From a virus, in IMG/VR virus record IMGVR_UViG_3300030107_002375, positions 1,461 to 24,800 of that record: a stretch of 23,340 bases of DNA, one strand, 5' to 3'. The notes below the pieces were generated by a model. It saw only the letters and a list, made by a program, of their open reading frames with translations. It did no database searches and was not told the origin of the DNA. A program made the position numbers and the translations under genes. This document shows positions 6,867-15,180 of the stretch, piece after piece (position 1 is the stretch's first letter; each line of letters begins with the position of its first letter).

Positions 6867-7446
6867 AAAAATAAAAGTTTATGGAAAATTAAGACAGTTT
6901 TTGGGTAAATCATATTTTGAAGCTGCTGTCAGATCACCACAGCAAGCCATGAGTTTTCTTATGGCAAATTTTGAAGGCTTGCAAAAACACATGAATGATC
7001 AATTTTATAAAATTAAAATGGGTGGAAATGATATTACAGCAGATTATTTATCAATGTCTGGACAGGGTGATATACAAATAATACCAGTTGCATCTGGTGG
7101 CTTACCATTTGTTATTGGTGCTGCTGCAATTGGTGGTGGTGCTGCTTTAACTGCTGCTGCCGCTGCTGGTACATTTTTGGCAACTCTTGGTACTGCTTTA
7201 ACAACTGTCGGGGTTTCTATGGTTATAGGAGGGGTAGTGGAAATGATAGCCCCACAACCTAAATTAGACATACCATCCATAAGTGATATTGACCCAAGAA
7301 TTAGAGGTTCATATTCGTTTAACGGCATCCAAAACGTAAATTCTAGTGGTGTTCCAATACCAATAATTTATGGCCTTGTTTTTAGTGGGTCAATTTTGAT
7401 ATCTTCTGGTGTAGATACTGCACAAATTAAAAAAAGTATTACCTAA
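6856..7446 (+). CDS. Tail assembly protein, lambda gpI-like (196 aa)
   Basis: Residues 1-80 have the pattern of the lambda gpI N-terminus, a ubiquitin-like beta-grasp unit: 'KKIKVYGKLRQFLGKSYFEAAVRSPQQAMSFLMANF' followed by 'GDIQIIPVASGG'. Next comes an alanine/glycine-rich hydrophobic stretch (about 85-135), then a conserved C-terminal part with 'GSYSFNGIQNVNSSGVPIPIIYGLV'. That last motif is typical of gpI and of the start of tip proteins. It is placed between the K-like and J-like genes, as in lambda, and overlaps J by one base (TAATG). It is needed for tail-tip assembly, though its exact job is not known. Confidence 0.9.
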   Translation: MQLKKIKVYGKLRQFLGKSYFEAAVRSPQQAMSFLMANFEGLQKHMNDQFYKIKMGGNDITADYLSMSGQGDIQIIPVASGGLPFVIGAAAIGGGAALTAAAAAGTFLATLGTALTTVGVSMVIGGVVEMIAPQPKLDIPSISDIDPRIRGSYSFNGIQNVNSSGVPIPIIYGLVFSGSILISSGVDTAQIKKSIT

Positions 7447-10400
7447 TGCCTAAATTAGTTGACGATCAATTATTTGGAGGTCAACCTGATGAAAAGGTTG
7501 TTGATCCTGATTTAATAGATGGGGGTTTAAGGTCTAAACAGTTTGCAACAGTTGTTGATTTACTAGGTTATGGTGAAATCGATTCAATATTTGATGAAGG
7601 TGGAGCTGGTACCGATACTTTCAGAAAAAATATTTTTTTAGATTCTACTCCACTACAAAACTCTCTGGGTGAAGAAAATTTTCAAAATGTTGAGGTATTT
7701 TTTAAAAATGGTACAAGCGATCAGACAGCAATACAAGAAATCAATGCGATAGAAAATACCATCCCTGTTGGTGTTGCTCTAACAAACTCTCCTTTTACTA
7801 CTACACAAACAGCAACTTATACTATATCGTCTAAAAATAATTTTGTCGTTAGCGGTGTTACTCTTCAAAAAAATCAAATGCTTGTTACCTTCAGCAGTCC
7901 ACATGGATATGCTGTTGATGAAGTTGTACACTGTATAAACACAACAACTTCTTTTAAAAATTTTACAAATAATCCTCAAACACAAAAAATTCTCTCACTT
8001 CCTACTACAAGTAGTTTTGTAATAGATACAGATTTTGACCTAAGTAAAAAGAAAGAAGGTGACTGCGAGGTTAAAACAAGTGTAGGTTTATCAAGGCAAA
8101 TTTCAGATACAAATGTTGATAAGGTCAGAGTTACTTTACAGTTTCCGGTCTTACAGAGAATTAAAAATAATGGAGACATTGTAGGAACCAGTGTGAATAT
8201 CTCTATAAGAATTACAGAAAATGACGGTACTGTAACTAATCCTGTGATTTTGAATACTACAGATGGTAAGGCTAAAAGTCCATATTTAAAAGATTACGAA
8301 ATTGTTTTTTCTAAAACAATGAGTTTTCCCTTAACATTAACTGTTTTCAGAAATACTGAAGATGCAACAAGTGATAAATTACAAAATCTCACAAACTGGT
8401 TTAGTTACACAGAAATAAATACAGATACAAGTGCTTATCAAGGTTTTGCTTATGTCGCAGTAAGATTTAATGCACAAGAATTTGGAAGATTTCCAAAGCG
8501 TATGTATAGACTTAAAGGAACAAAAATTAAAGTTCCGCATGGAACAACAATAGACAGTACAAATGGAAGGGTAATTTATCCAGATAGCTATACATTTAAT
8601 GGAACATTTAAAACGGACAAAGAATGGTGTGCTGATCCAGCTTGGATTTTATATGACATCTTGACAACAGATAAGGGTTTTGGCGGTGATGATGGAATAG
8701 TACAAGAAGAAAATTTAGATGTTTTTAGTTTTTATTCTGCAAGTGCTTATGCAAGTGCTTTAATAACAGATCCAATAACAAACACAACAGAACCTAGATT
8801 TAGTTGCAATATAATTCTAAATCAAAGACAAGATGCCTATTCCTTAATTAATGATCTTTGTTCTGTTATGAACGCGATGCCATTTTACAGCAATGGTACT
8901 TTGCAAATTTCTCAAGATAGACCAACAAATACCACTACTAATACTTCAGATGTTCAGTACATTTTTAACAATACAAATGTAACTGAGGAAGGTTTTAGTT
9001 ATCAAAACCAATCTGCAAGACTTAAATATACAGAAGTGGAGGTTCAATATTTTGACAATCAAACTCAAACAATGGAATACGAATTGGTGAAAGCTGATCA
9101 AATTACTGCTCTTGGCTCCACCTCAGGTAACTTGGATGCTATTAATAAATTTGGAGCAACTAGAAAAACAATAAAAGCTTTTGCTTGTACTTCTATTGGT
9201 CAGGCAAATCGTCTTGGAAGATGGTTTTTATATTCAAATTTGTTAGAAAATGAAGTTGTTACTTTCACAACAACATTAGAAGCTGGGGTAGTTGTAAGAC
9301 CAGCAACAATTATTGGAATTGCAGATTCGGTTAGATCAGGAACAAGAAAAGGTGGGCGGATAAATACAGGTGTATCTACAACACAAATTATTGTTGATGC
9401 AAGCACTATTGAAGGAAATGATTTAACACATGATTCTGGTGCAACTTTAGCTGTTGTTTTGGCGGATGGATCAACTGAAAGCCGCACGATTTCTTCTATT
9501 GATGGCACAACCATTACTGTATCTTCTGCATTTTCATCAATTCCACAAGCTAACAGTGTTTATGCAATCGAAAGTTCAGCAACACAATTACAAATTTTTA
9601 AAGTTGTCGGTGTTGAAGAAAAAAACCATTGTGAATATACAATTACTGCTGTCATACATGACACAAATAAATATGGACAAGTAGAAGATACAACAGTCGC
9701 ATTTAATCCAAAAACAATTACAACCTTGATAAATGAGGTATCAGCACCAAGCAACTTAACAGCTACAGAAGAAATTGTTGTTTTAAACAATAGAGCCGTT
9801 TCAAAAATATTTATATCATGGCAACCTATTAAGGGTGTTAAAGAATATTTAGTTGAGTTTCAATTTGAAAATAATAATCCCGAAAGACTAAGAGTTGCTA
9901 GGCCAAGTTTTGAATTATTTGAATCAACATTAGGAACATATAAATTTGCAGTAAAATCTTTTAACACATTAGGAGTATTAAGTTCAGATACGTCAACATT
10001 TACTTTTACTGCTGTTGGTAAGACAGCTTTACCAGAAGATCCTAGCGGTTTGACTTTAGAACCTGTCTCAGATCAGTTTGTACGACTACGTTTTAACCCC
10101 TCTACCTCTGTTGACGTTTTGCATGGTGGCACAATATCAGTAAGGCATACTCCTTCTGTTGATAAAACAACAGCTACATTTGAAAATTCAACAGAAATCA
10201 TACAAAAACTTTCTGGAAGCGTAACAGAAACATTAGTTCCAGCTTTGACAGGGACTTACAGTATTAAATTTATTGATGATGGTGGTCGTAAATCTGAAAA
10301 CGCTGCAAGAATAATTGTTACAGAACCAGATCCACAACCAAATCAAATTATTTTAACTGAAAATGAAGATACAGATTCACCACCTTTTCAAGGAAATAAA

Positions 10401-11384
10401 GTAAATACATTTTTTGATTCAGCTTTAGATGGCCTGTTACTTGATGGAACATTATTAATAGATGATGTAACACAAGATATTGACGATTTATCAAATATTG
10501 ATTTTGCTGGCCCTATAAATTCAAGTGGTTCTTATGAGTTTCAAAATAAAGTTGATCTGGCAGCAATATTTAATTTAACTTTAAAAAGAAGATTTCTTAC
10601 TTTTGGAATTTTACCTAATGATCTTATTGATTCAAGAACCGCAAATATCGACACATGGACTGAATTTGATGGAACCAAAGCAGAAGATGTAAATGCAAAA
10701 TTATTAGTCGCTACAACTGATATTGATCCAGCAACTTCAGTGTCGGCTACTTATGAGCAAAGCGGAACTACTATAACAATCACAAAAAGTTCGCATGGGT
10801 ATTCTGTAGGCGATTTTGTTGTAATAGATTTTACTGCTGGTAGTGCAACTGATGGTAATTATGAAATTCAAACTGTTCCATCTACAAGCACATTCACTGT
10901 TACTTCAGCTACAAGTGCAACAATTTCAAGTGGTACATCTTGTACTTATGGAGCAAACTTCACGCAATTCAATACGTTTGCAAACGGAGAATATAAAGGA
11001 AGAGGATTTAAATTTAAAGCAGAACTTTCATCAGACGACCCAGCACAAAACATCAAAATTGAAGAGCTTGGATTTGAAGCAAGTGTTAAGCGTAGAACAG
11101 AAACAGTAAATACAGCAATCGCTAGTGCTTGTGCAACAAATAGTTCAGCTAAAACAGTTACATTTGGTGATCCGTTTTTTACAGGCACTAGCTCTCTTGG
11201 AGGATCAACAACAGCATTTTTACCAACGATAGGAATAACGCTTGAAGGTGCGGTATCTGGTGATTATTTCAAAATAACATCTGTTACAGGCACACAGTTT
11301 GTTATAGAAACAAGAGACAGCAGCAATAACTTTAAAGATTTAAGTTTTAAATATACAGCAATAGGGTTTGGTAAAGGTGGGTAA
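7446..11384 (+). CDS. Tail tip attachment protein, lambda gpJ-like host specificity protein (1312 aa)
   Basis: This is the largest protein of the window and follows K and I, as in lambda. The first 60 residues carry 'DGGLRSKQFATVVDLLGYGEID', characteristic of gpJ. The central part has 'FPKRMYRLKGTKIKVPHGT' and 'DPAWILYDILTTDKGFGG', both gpJ signatures, then the phage tail tip module. A fibronectin type III-like unit spans about residues 763-855. Residues 1102-1167 hold a third copy of the inserted beta domain found in M and L. A weaker related unit (about 147-195) contains HGYAVDE and TSSFVIDT. The C-terminal region after the FN3 unit should bind the receptor and is the least conserved part. 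Confidence 0.92.
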   Translation: MPKLVDDQLFGGQPDEKVVDPDLIDGGLRSKQFATVVDLLGYGEIDSIFDEGGAGTDTFRKNIFLDSTPLQNSLGEENFQNVEVFFKNGTSDQTAIQEINAIENTIPVGVALTNSPFTTTQTATYTISSKNNFVVSGVTLQKNQMLVTFSSPHGYAVDEVVHCINTTTSFKNFTNNPQTQKILSLPTTSSFVIDTDFDLSKKKEGDCEVKTSVGLSRQISDTNVDKVRVTLQFPVLQRIKNNGDIVGTSVNISIRITENDGTVTNPVILNTTDGKAKSPYLKDYEIVFSKTMSFPLTLTVFRNTEDATSDKLQNLTNWFSYTEINTDTSAYQGFAYVAVRFNAQEFGRFPKRMYRLKGTKIKVPHGTTIDSTNGRVIYPDSYTFNGTFKTDKEWCADPAWILYDILTTDKGFGGDDGIVQEENLDVFSFYSASAYASALITDPITNTTEPRFSCNIILNQRQDAYSLINDLCSVMNAMPFYSNGTLQISQDRPTNTTTNTSDVQYIFNNTNVTEEGFSYQNQSARLKYTEVEVQYFDNQTQTMEYELVKADQITALGSTSGNLDAINKFGATRKTIKAFACTSIGQANRLGRWFLYSNLLENEVVTFTTTLEAGVVVRPATIIGIADSVRSGTRKGGRINTGVSTTQIIVDASTIEGNDLTHDSGATLAVVLADGSTESRTISSIDGTTITVSSAFSSIPQANSVYAIESSATQLQIFKVVGVEEKNHCEYTITAVIHDTNKYGQVEDTTVAFNPKTITTLINEVSAPSNLTATEEIVVLNNRAVSKIFISWQPIKGVKEYLVEFQFENNNPERLRVARPSFELFESTLGTYKFAVKSFNTLGVLSSDTSTFTFTAVGKTALPEDPSGLTLEPVSDQFVRLRFNPSTSVDVLHGGTISVRHTPSVDKTTATFENSTEIIQKLSGSVTETLVPALTGTYSIKFIDDGGRKSENAARIIVTEPDPQPNQIILTENEDTDSPPFQGNKVNTFFDSALDGLLLDGTLLIDDVTQDIDDLSNIDFAGPINSSGSYEFQNKVDLAAIFNLTLKRRFLTFGILPNDLIDSRTANIDTWTEFDGTKAEDVNAKLLVATTDIDPATSVSATYEQSGTTITITKSSHGYSVGDFVVIDFTAGSATDGNYEIQTVPSTSTFTVTSATSATISSGTSCTYGANFTQFNTFANGEYKGRGFKFKAELSSDDPAQNIKIEELGFEASVKRRTETVNTAIASACATNSSAKTVTFGDPFFTGTSSLGGSTTAFLPTIGITLEGAVSGDYFKITSVTGTQFVIETRDSSNNFKDLSFKYTAIGFGKGG
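10749..10946 (+). repeat. Inserted beta domain, copy 3 (in the gpJ-like protein)
   Basis: Residues 1102-1167 of the J-like protein: TYEQSGTTITIT, turn SHGYSVG, then IDFTAGSATDGNYEIQT and STFTVTS. It is closest to copy 1 (both have SGTT[VI]TIT and GSATDG), which points to copying between the M and J genes or a shared recent source. Confidence 0.8.
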
Positions 11385-11439
11385 ATATGTTTATATTTAA
11401 GTTATCAACTAATATATACTTAAATAAAAGGATTAAGTA

Positions 11440-13104
11440 ATGGCAACACATGATTATGTACTTGATAATGCCTCTGGTGCGGCTTTTCGTACAGATTTAA
11501 ATAATGCCCTTGCAGCAATCGTTAGTAATAATTCAAACGGATCTAGTCCAGCAACTACATATGCTTATCAATGGTGGGCTGATACTTCGGCAGGTGTTTT
11601 AAAAATACGAAATTCTGCCAACAATGCTTGGATAGAACTTTTACAACTTGACGGAACCTTAACTCTAGAAGATGGCTCTGCAAGTACGCCTGCTTTAGCT
11701 TTTAGAGATGATCTGAACACAGGTATTTTTAGTTCTGCCGCTGATACTTTTGATATTGCAACTGCGGGTGTTGCGAGGTTACAACTAGATGCATCGGAAA
11801 CTACTTTTAACGAAGATGGGGTAGACACGGATTTTAGAATTGAAGGTGATACTGATACCAGATTATTTTTTCTCGATGCTGGTACAGACAGAATTGGTAT
11901 TGGTGTTGATTCTGCCCCACTTTCAAAACTTCATGTTCAAGATGTAGAGGGTACAACTTTAACTCTTGGTAATACTGCTGCTGCTGCTTCTGATGGTGAT
12001 TATTTATCAGGTATAGATTTTCATATTAAAGATAATAATGATACTACTGGTGCGACTTGTGCATCAATTAGAACATTTGCAGATCAAAACCATACAGCTT
12101 CAGCAAAAGGAACAGCTTTGGCATTGTTCACAGTTGATGACGATACAACCACCCTAGATGAAAGATTAAGAATTACACATAATGGAAATGTAGGTATAGG
12201 TACAACAACTCCAACAAGTCCAGATGGTAGTAATGCAGATAATTCAAATAATGGAAAAGTTTTTACCATTTATGGGGATAGTCCAGCTATAAATTTAATT
12301 CATAATACGGCTGGAGGAGCGAGTGCTGGTTCTACTGATTATGCTGCAATAAATTTTGGTAGGAATGGCAGTTCAAGTAATCCATATCGTGCTGTCATTG
12401 GATACAAGCAATCTGATGACATTCTTCGCATTAGTGCAAATAATCATATTGCGTTTGATACAGGTGGTGATATTAATGCTAATGAACGTATGCGTATAGA
12501 TTCGTCTGGAAGGTTGATGATCGGTGTAACTAGCACCAGTCATGCTTCAACAAATGCTGATGATCTTTGTGTTGGTAATAATGATTCTTCTTCAGAGTCT
12601 GGAATAACATTAGGTTCAACTGCAGCAAGCACTATAAGATTTGCTGATAGTGCAAGTGGAAGTGCTGGAATCATTGAATATGCTCATAGTGCTGATACTA
12701 TGAAATTCACTACTGCTACTAGTGTAAGATTGACAATTGATGGATCTGGTAATATAGGTGCTCCAAGTGGAACTAACATTTACAACGCATCAGATTTAAG
12801 ACTTAAAAAAAATGTAGTTGATTTGGATAAAGGCTTATCTGCTATAAAATCTTTAAGACCTATTTCATTTAATTGGATAGATGGTTTTTGTGATGAAGAA
12901 AAACAAACATTGTATGGCTTTATTGCTCAAGAAGTTGAAAATGTAGATATTAATTTAGTTCAAGAATTTGGCAGTGGCACTGTTACATTAGAAAATCAAA
13001 CAATCGACAATGCTTTGACAGTTAATGAAAAATTTATTATTCCAATGCTTGTTAAAGCAATACAAGAACTTGAAGTAAAAGTTGCAGCATTAGAAGCAGC
13101 TTAG
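11440..13104 (+). CDS. Tail fibre with C-terminal S74 intramolecular chaperone (554 aa)
   Basis: The N-terminus (about 1-90; 'DLNNALAAIVSNN', 'YAYQWWADTSAGVLKIRNSA') is a type I associate with marine phage fibres. The middle repeats short units with 'RLFFLDAGTDRIGIG', 'RLRITHNGNVGIGT' and 'ERMRIDSSGRLMIG', a beta-helix-like fibre shaft. The end is an S74 peptidase / chaperone-of-endosialidase domain with ASDLRLKKN, SLRPISFNW, YGFIAQEVE. By analogy the domain would cut itself off between Ala450 and Ser451, leaving a 104-residue fragment after trimerisation; Ser451 and Lys456 or Lys457 are the candidates for the dyad. A short gap of 55 bases with AAAGGA (11427-11432) precedes the ATG. Confidence 0.9.
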   Translation: MATHDYVLDNASGAAFRTDLNNALAAIVSNNSNGSSPATTYAYQWWADTSAGVLKIRNSANNAWIELLQLDGTLTLEDGSASTPALAFRDDLNTGIFSSAADTFDIATAGVARLQLDASETTFNEDGVDTDFRIEGDTDTRLFFLDAGTDRIGIGVDSAPLSKLHVQDVEGTTLTLGNTAAAASDGDYLSGIDFHIKDNNDTTGATCASIRTFADQNHTASAKGTALALFTVDDDTTTLDERLRITHNGNVGIGTTTPTSPDGSNADNSNNGKVFTIYGDSPAINLIHNTAGGASAGSTDYAAINFGRNGSSSNPYRAVIGYKQSDDILRISANNHIAFDTGGDINANERMRIDSSGRLMIGVTSTSHASTNADDLCVGNNDSSSESGITLGSTAASTIRFADSASGSAGIIEYAHSADTMKFTTATSVRLTIDGSGNIGAPSGTNIYNASDLRLKKNVVDLDKGLSAIKSLRPISFNWIDGFCDEEKQTLYGFIAQEVENVDINLVQEFGSGTVTLENQTIDNALTVNEKFIIPMLVKAIQELEVKVAALEAA

Positions 13105-13131
13105 TAATATTAGATAACTAAAATTAATTTT

Positions 13132-13332
13132 ATGACAACACCTCAAGAATTATATGACGAGACAAAAACTCGTCTTGATTTAAATATTGCAAAAGCACAA
13201 ATGCTTGAAAAAGAAATACAACAGAAAGTTGCGGAAAAAAATGCACTTATGCAACCTATTATGGAAGATCAAGGTGCATTAAAACAATTAGAAAAACTAA
13301 GTGATGTTGTACAACCTGTAGAATCTAAGTAA
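13132..13332 (+). CDS. Small coiled-coil protein next to the tail fibre (66 aa)
   Basis: I do not recognise a family. Nearly the whole protein (residues 4-60) is predicted to be helical and heptad-like (LYDETKTRLDLNIAKAQMLEKEIQQKV), with no cysteine and no hydrophobic segment. Small coiled-coil proteins next to fibre genes can be fibre-assembly helpers, but nothing in this sequence proves it. It lies between the fibre and another small structural-like protein. No Shine-Dalgarno sequence is visible; the start follows a T-rich stretch. Confidence 0.6.
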   Translation: MTTPQELYDETKTRLDLNIAKAQMLEKEIQQKVAEKNALMQPIMEDQGALKQLEKLSDVVQPVESK

Positions 13333-13355
13333 AATAAAACTAAACACTAATTATC

Positions 13356-13670
13356 ATGGCTGTTACTTGGAATGTTGTTAGTTTAGATGCAACAAAAACT
13401 GTAGGAAGTTTATCTGATGTAGTTACTACTGTTCACTGGACAGCTAGTGATGCGGACGGAGATCACACTGGTTTCTCTTATGGTTCTGTAGGGCTTGCTG
13501 AAGCTGATTCTGGATCTTTTACTGCTTATGCAGACATTACAAAAGATAATGCTATTGCATGGGCTAAAGCTGCACTAGGATCTGATGAAGTTACTGCTAT
13601 TGAAACTCGTATTGCTGCACAAATAACAGAATCTAAAACTCCTACTGTGACTTCTGGTGTTCCTTGGTAA
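13356..13670 (+). CDS. Small conserved phage protein after the tail fibre (104 aa), DUF7936-like
   Basis: The start 'AVTWNVVSLDATK' followed by 'DVVTTVHWTASDADGDHTGFSYGSVGL' and 'ITKDNAIAWAKAALGSDEV' matches a small protein I have often seen next to fibre genes of marine phages (annotated in places as DUF7936). The fold looks like a short beta sheet followed by helices, and the C-terminus ends in a tryptophan, 'TSGVPW'. Its function is not established; a minor virion protein is a reasonable guess from location only. The family name is from memory and should be checked. Confidence 0.65.
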   Translation: MAVTWNVVSLDATKTVGSLSDVVTTVHWTASDADGDHTGFSYGSVGLAEADSGSFTAYADITKDNAIAWAKAALGSDEVTAIETRIAAQITESKTPTVTSGVPW

Positions 13671-13671
13671 T

Positions 13672-13806
13672 TTAAAATTTTACTTTTTCGTGCACCTGTT
13701 TAGTCATCATTCCACCAATTAAATATAGTGGAGCTAAACCAACAATCAAAAACAGCACCATTAAACTGATTGGTGCTAATGCCTTAATAAAAGCTTCTTT
13801 CCACAT
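13672..13806 (-). CDS. Small membrane protein on the opposite strand (44 aa)
   Basis: This reading frame fills the 136-base gap between two plus-strand genes. Its product begins MWKEAFIKALAPISLMV, has one or two hydrophobic segments (about residues 10-33, LAPISLMVLFLIVGLAPLYLIGG), and ends with charged residues (KQVHEKVKF). The plus strand of the gap is full of stops. The start codon abuts the plus-strand start at 13807 (CATATG at 13804-13809), and I see no clear ribosome binding site for either. It is too small for a firm call; a holin-like or other phage membrane protein is possible. Confidence 0.45.
   Translation of the reverse strand: MWKEAFIKALAPISLMVLFLIVGLAPLYLIGGMMTKQVHEKVKF
13748..13777 (-). 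terminator. Possible minus-strand intrinsic terminator
   Basis: AGCACCA (13754-13760) and TGGTGCT (13771-13777) form a perfect seven-pair stem with a ten-base loop. On the minus strand the stem is followed by G and five T (AAAAA on the plus strand at 13748-13752). It lies inside the minus-strand 44-aa frame, so either it stops minus transcripts that run on from the 15181 cluster or the stem is incidental. Confidence 0.3.
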
Positions 13807-14046
13807 ATGCTTAATCGTGTTATAAAAATTATTTCTATCTTGTCATTTTTGATGTCAATTTCAATGGCAGCTTTTGGATTTGTAGCAATACGCTACATGC
13901 AAAGCCCAGAATTTGAGAGAACATTAAAAAACAAAATTATGGGAAGTTTGGAGGATAAATTACCAGATGTTATGTCAGATAAAATTCCAAGTCTTACAGG
14001 GCCATCTATACAGCTTCCACAAAAAAAAGAAAAAATTAATTTGTGA
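13807..14046 (+). CDS. Small membrane-anchored protein, paralogue 1 (79 aa)
   Basis: The N-terminus (about residues 7-30, 'IISILSFLMSISMAAFGFVAIRYM') is one membrane segment, followed by 'QSPEFERTLKNKIMGSLEDKLPDVMSDKIPSL', a mostly helical soluble part and a lysine-rich tail. The pattern 'Y-M-x-S-P-x-F-E' right after the membrane segment recurs in the next gene, so the two appear to be tandem paralogues. The stop TGA overlaps the next start GTG (GTGA). I do not recognise the family; late-region membrane proteins of this kind may act in lysis, membrane remodelling or virion entry. Confidence 0.6.
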   Translation: MLNRVIKIISILSFLMSISMAAFGFVAIRYMQSPEFERTLKNKIMGSLEDKLPDVMSDKIPSLTGPSIQLPQKKEKINL

Positions 14047-14360
14047 ACTATATTGAAAGAACACAAAACAGAATAAGAACAAGAATTATAGCTGTCTCAG
14101 CCTTAATAACATCAGGAATTACCTTTGTATCGGGTTTTATGATTTTTTTATATATGAAAAGTCCATCTTTTGAAAATCAGTTACTTGGACAGGTAATAAA
14201 ACATATGGATTGGATTATTGCTGATGAGTTTGAAAAGAAAATAAAAGAATTAAAACCAAGACCTGTAACAAACGAAAACGATCCAAATAAATGGTTTTGG
14301 GATTATATTGAAAGAAGGCAAAGAGAACAGGTTGAAGAACAAATGTCAAAATTTAATTAA
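14043..14360 (+). CDS. Small membrane-anchored protein, paralogue 2 (105 aa)
   Basis: Start GTG overlaps the upstream TGA by four bases. The product has a short basic N-terminus (ERTQNRIRTRI), a membrane segment at about residues 15-37 (IAVSALITSGITFVSGFMIFLYM), then 'KSPSFENQLLGQVIKHMDWIIADEFEKK', aligned with the paralogue's segment, and a charged helical C-terminus. The orientation (positively charged residues before the membrane segment) suggests the C-terminal part faces out of the cytoplasm. The function is unknown. Confidence 0.6.
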   Translation: MNYIERTQNRIRTRIIAVSALITSGITFVSGFMIFLYMKSPSFENQLLGQVIKHMDWIIADEFEKKIKELKPRPVTNENDPNKWFWDYIERRQREQVEEQMSKFN

Positions 14361-14588
14361 ATGATATTAGGATTTTTCAAAAAACTTATTAAATACTATA
14401 TTGATAAATTTATACATTGGCTGCGTATGCAGAAATTTAATTTAGAACTTGATAAGGAAATTAAAAATTATCACGCAGAATTAGATAAAAAAATAAAAAA
14501 ACCTCAAATAAAAGAAGTTGGAAAGTTTGGAGAGGAGGGGTGGTCTATTTCTATTGGTGATGTTGAGGATGGAAATACCAAAGATTAA
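14361..14588 (+). CDS. Small basic/helical protein (75 aa), unknown
   Basis: The start ATG directly follows the previous TAA. The first 20 residues are amphipathic and basic with large hydrophobic residues (ILGFFKKLIKYYIDKFIHWL), so membrane association is likely though it is not a full span. The rest is lysine/glutamate-rich and coiled-coil-like, then 'EVGKFGEEGWSISIGDVEDG'. No family is recognised. Its 3' end overlaps the next reading frame. Together with the two preceding genes it forms a compact set of small membrane-interacting proteins. Confidence 0.55.
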   Translation: MILGFFKKLIKYYIDKFIHWLRMQKFNLELDKEIKNYHAELDKKIKKPQIKEVGKFGEEGWSISIGDVEDGNTKD

Positions 14589-15132
14589 AATACCAAAAAT
14601 AAAAATTAAAGAAATATATATTCCAAGAACAAGGACATGGGAACAATATCCAACAACTTTAGACATTATTGATAAGCCAAAGCTTGATTATCCTGTTGTA
14701 AGTTATCCGACATTTAAGGCTCTTGAGTATTTACCAGACAAATTTATTCCAACAGATCCAGTTAAACAGCAGGAACAAAAGCAACCAGATATACCGCAGC
14801 CGCCAGAATATAAACCTAAAGTCAAAAAAGATAAAGAGTTTTTCATAAAATGTCCCTCTGAGGATAACATTCCAGTAGGAAGCTACCCCAATGATCTTAA
14901 GTTACAGGTGGTTGTTTCTCATGTAGTAAAGAATGGTAAATGCTATGAAGTCTTCAGAGATTCAACCTTTATTGAGAAATGGATACCTAGCACTCCTATT
15001 CTTGTTAACACTTCAATTATTGCTGTTACTGCGGCTAGTTCACCCATCATAGCCAATTTGCTCAAGAACCTCATCAAGACTGCCATAAAGCGTTTGACTA
15101 AATCTAAGGACAAATCAAAAGTACAAACATAA
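14560..15132 (+). CDS. Lysine/proline-repeat protein with a C-terminal hydrophobic segment (about 190 aa), unknown
   Basis: A TTG at 14518 is in frame, but I prefer ATG 14560 or 14569; from the second the protein begins MEIPKIKIPKIKIKEIYIP, a short repeat of [IV]-P-[KR]-I-K units, then 'RTRTWEQYPTTLDII'. The middle is proline-rich (KQQEQ/QPDIPQPPEYKPK), followed by a compact part 'FFIKCPSEDNIPVGSY ... VVVSHVVKNGKCYEVFRD'. Near the end 'TPILVNTSIIAVTAASSPIIANLL' can span a membrane. Proteins with such P-K-I repeats are known to me from marine cyanophages but have no known function. It is the last plus-strand gene before a convergent cluster. Neither ATG has a strong ribosome binding site. Confidence 0.6.
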   Translation: MLRMEIPKIKIPKIKIKEIYIPRTRTWEQYPTTLDIIDKPKLDYPVVSYPTFKALEYLPDKFIPTDPVKQQEQKQPDIPQPPEYKPKVKKDKEFFIKCPSEDNIPVGSYPNDLKLQVVVSHVVKNGKCYEVFRDSTFIEKWIPSTPILVNTSIIAVTAASSPIIANLLKNLIKTAIKRLTKSKDKSKVQT

Positions 15133-15180
15133 GCAAAGAGATCCAGAGGCCCTTTGTAGGCGATTCTGAGTGGAGCAAAA

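Noticed and set aside
10843-11109. 88-codon plus-strand frame inside the J-like gene
   Set aside because: Gln/Leu-rich out-of-frame reading of Ser/Thr-rich coding DNA, with no phrases typical of a real protein family; unlike the frame in the methyltransferase gene it carries no recognisable motifs.
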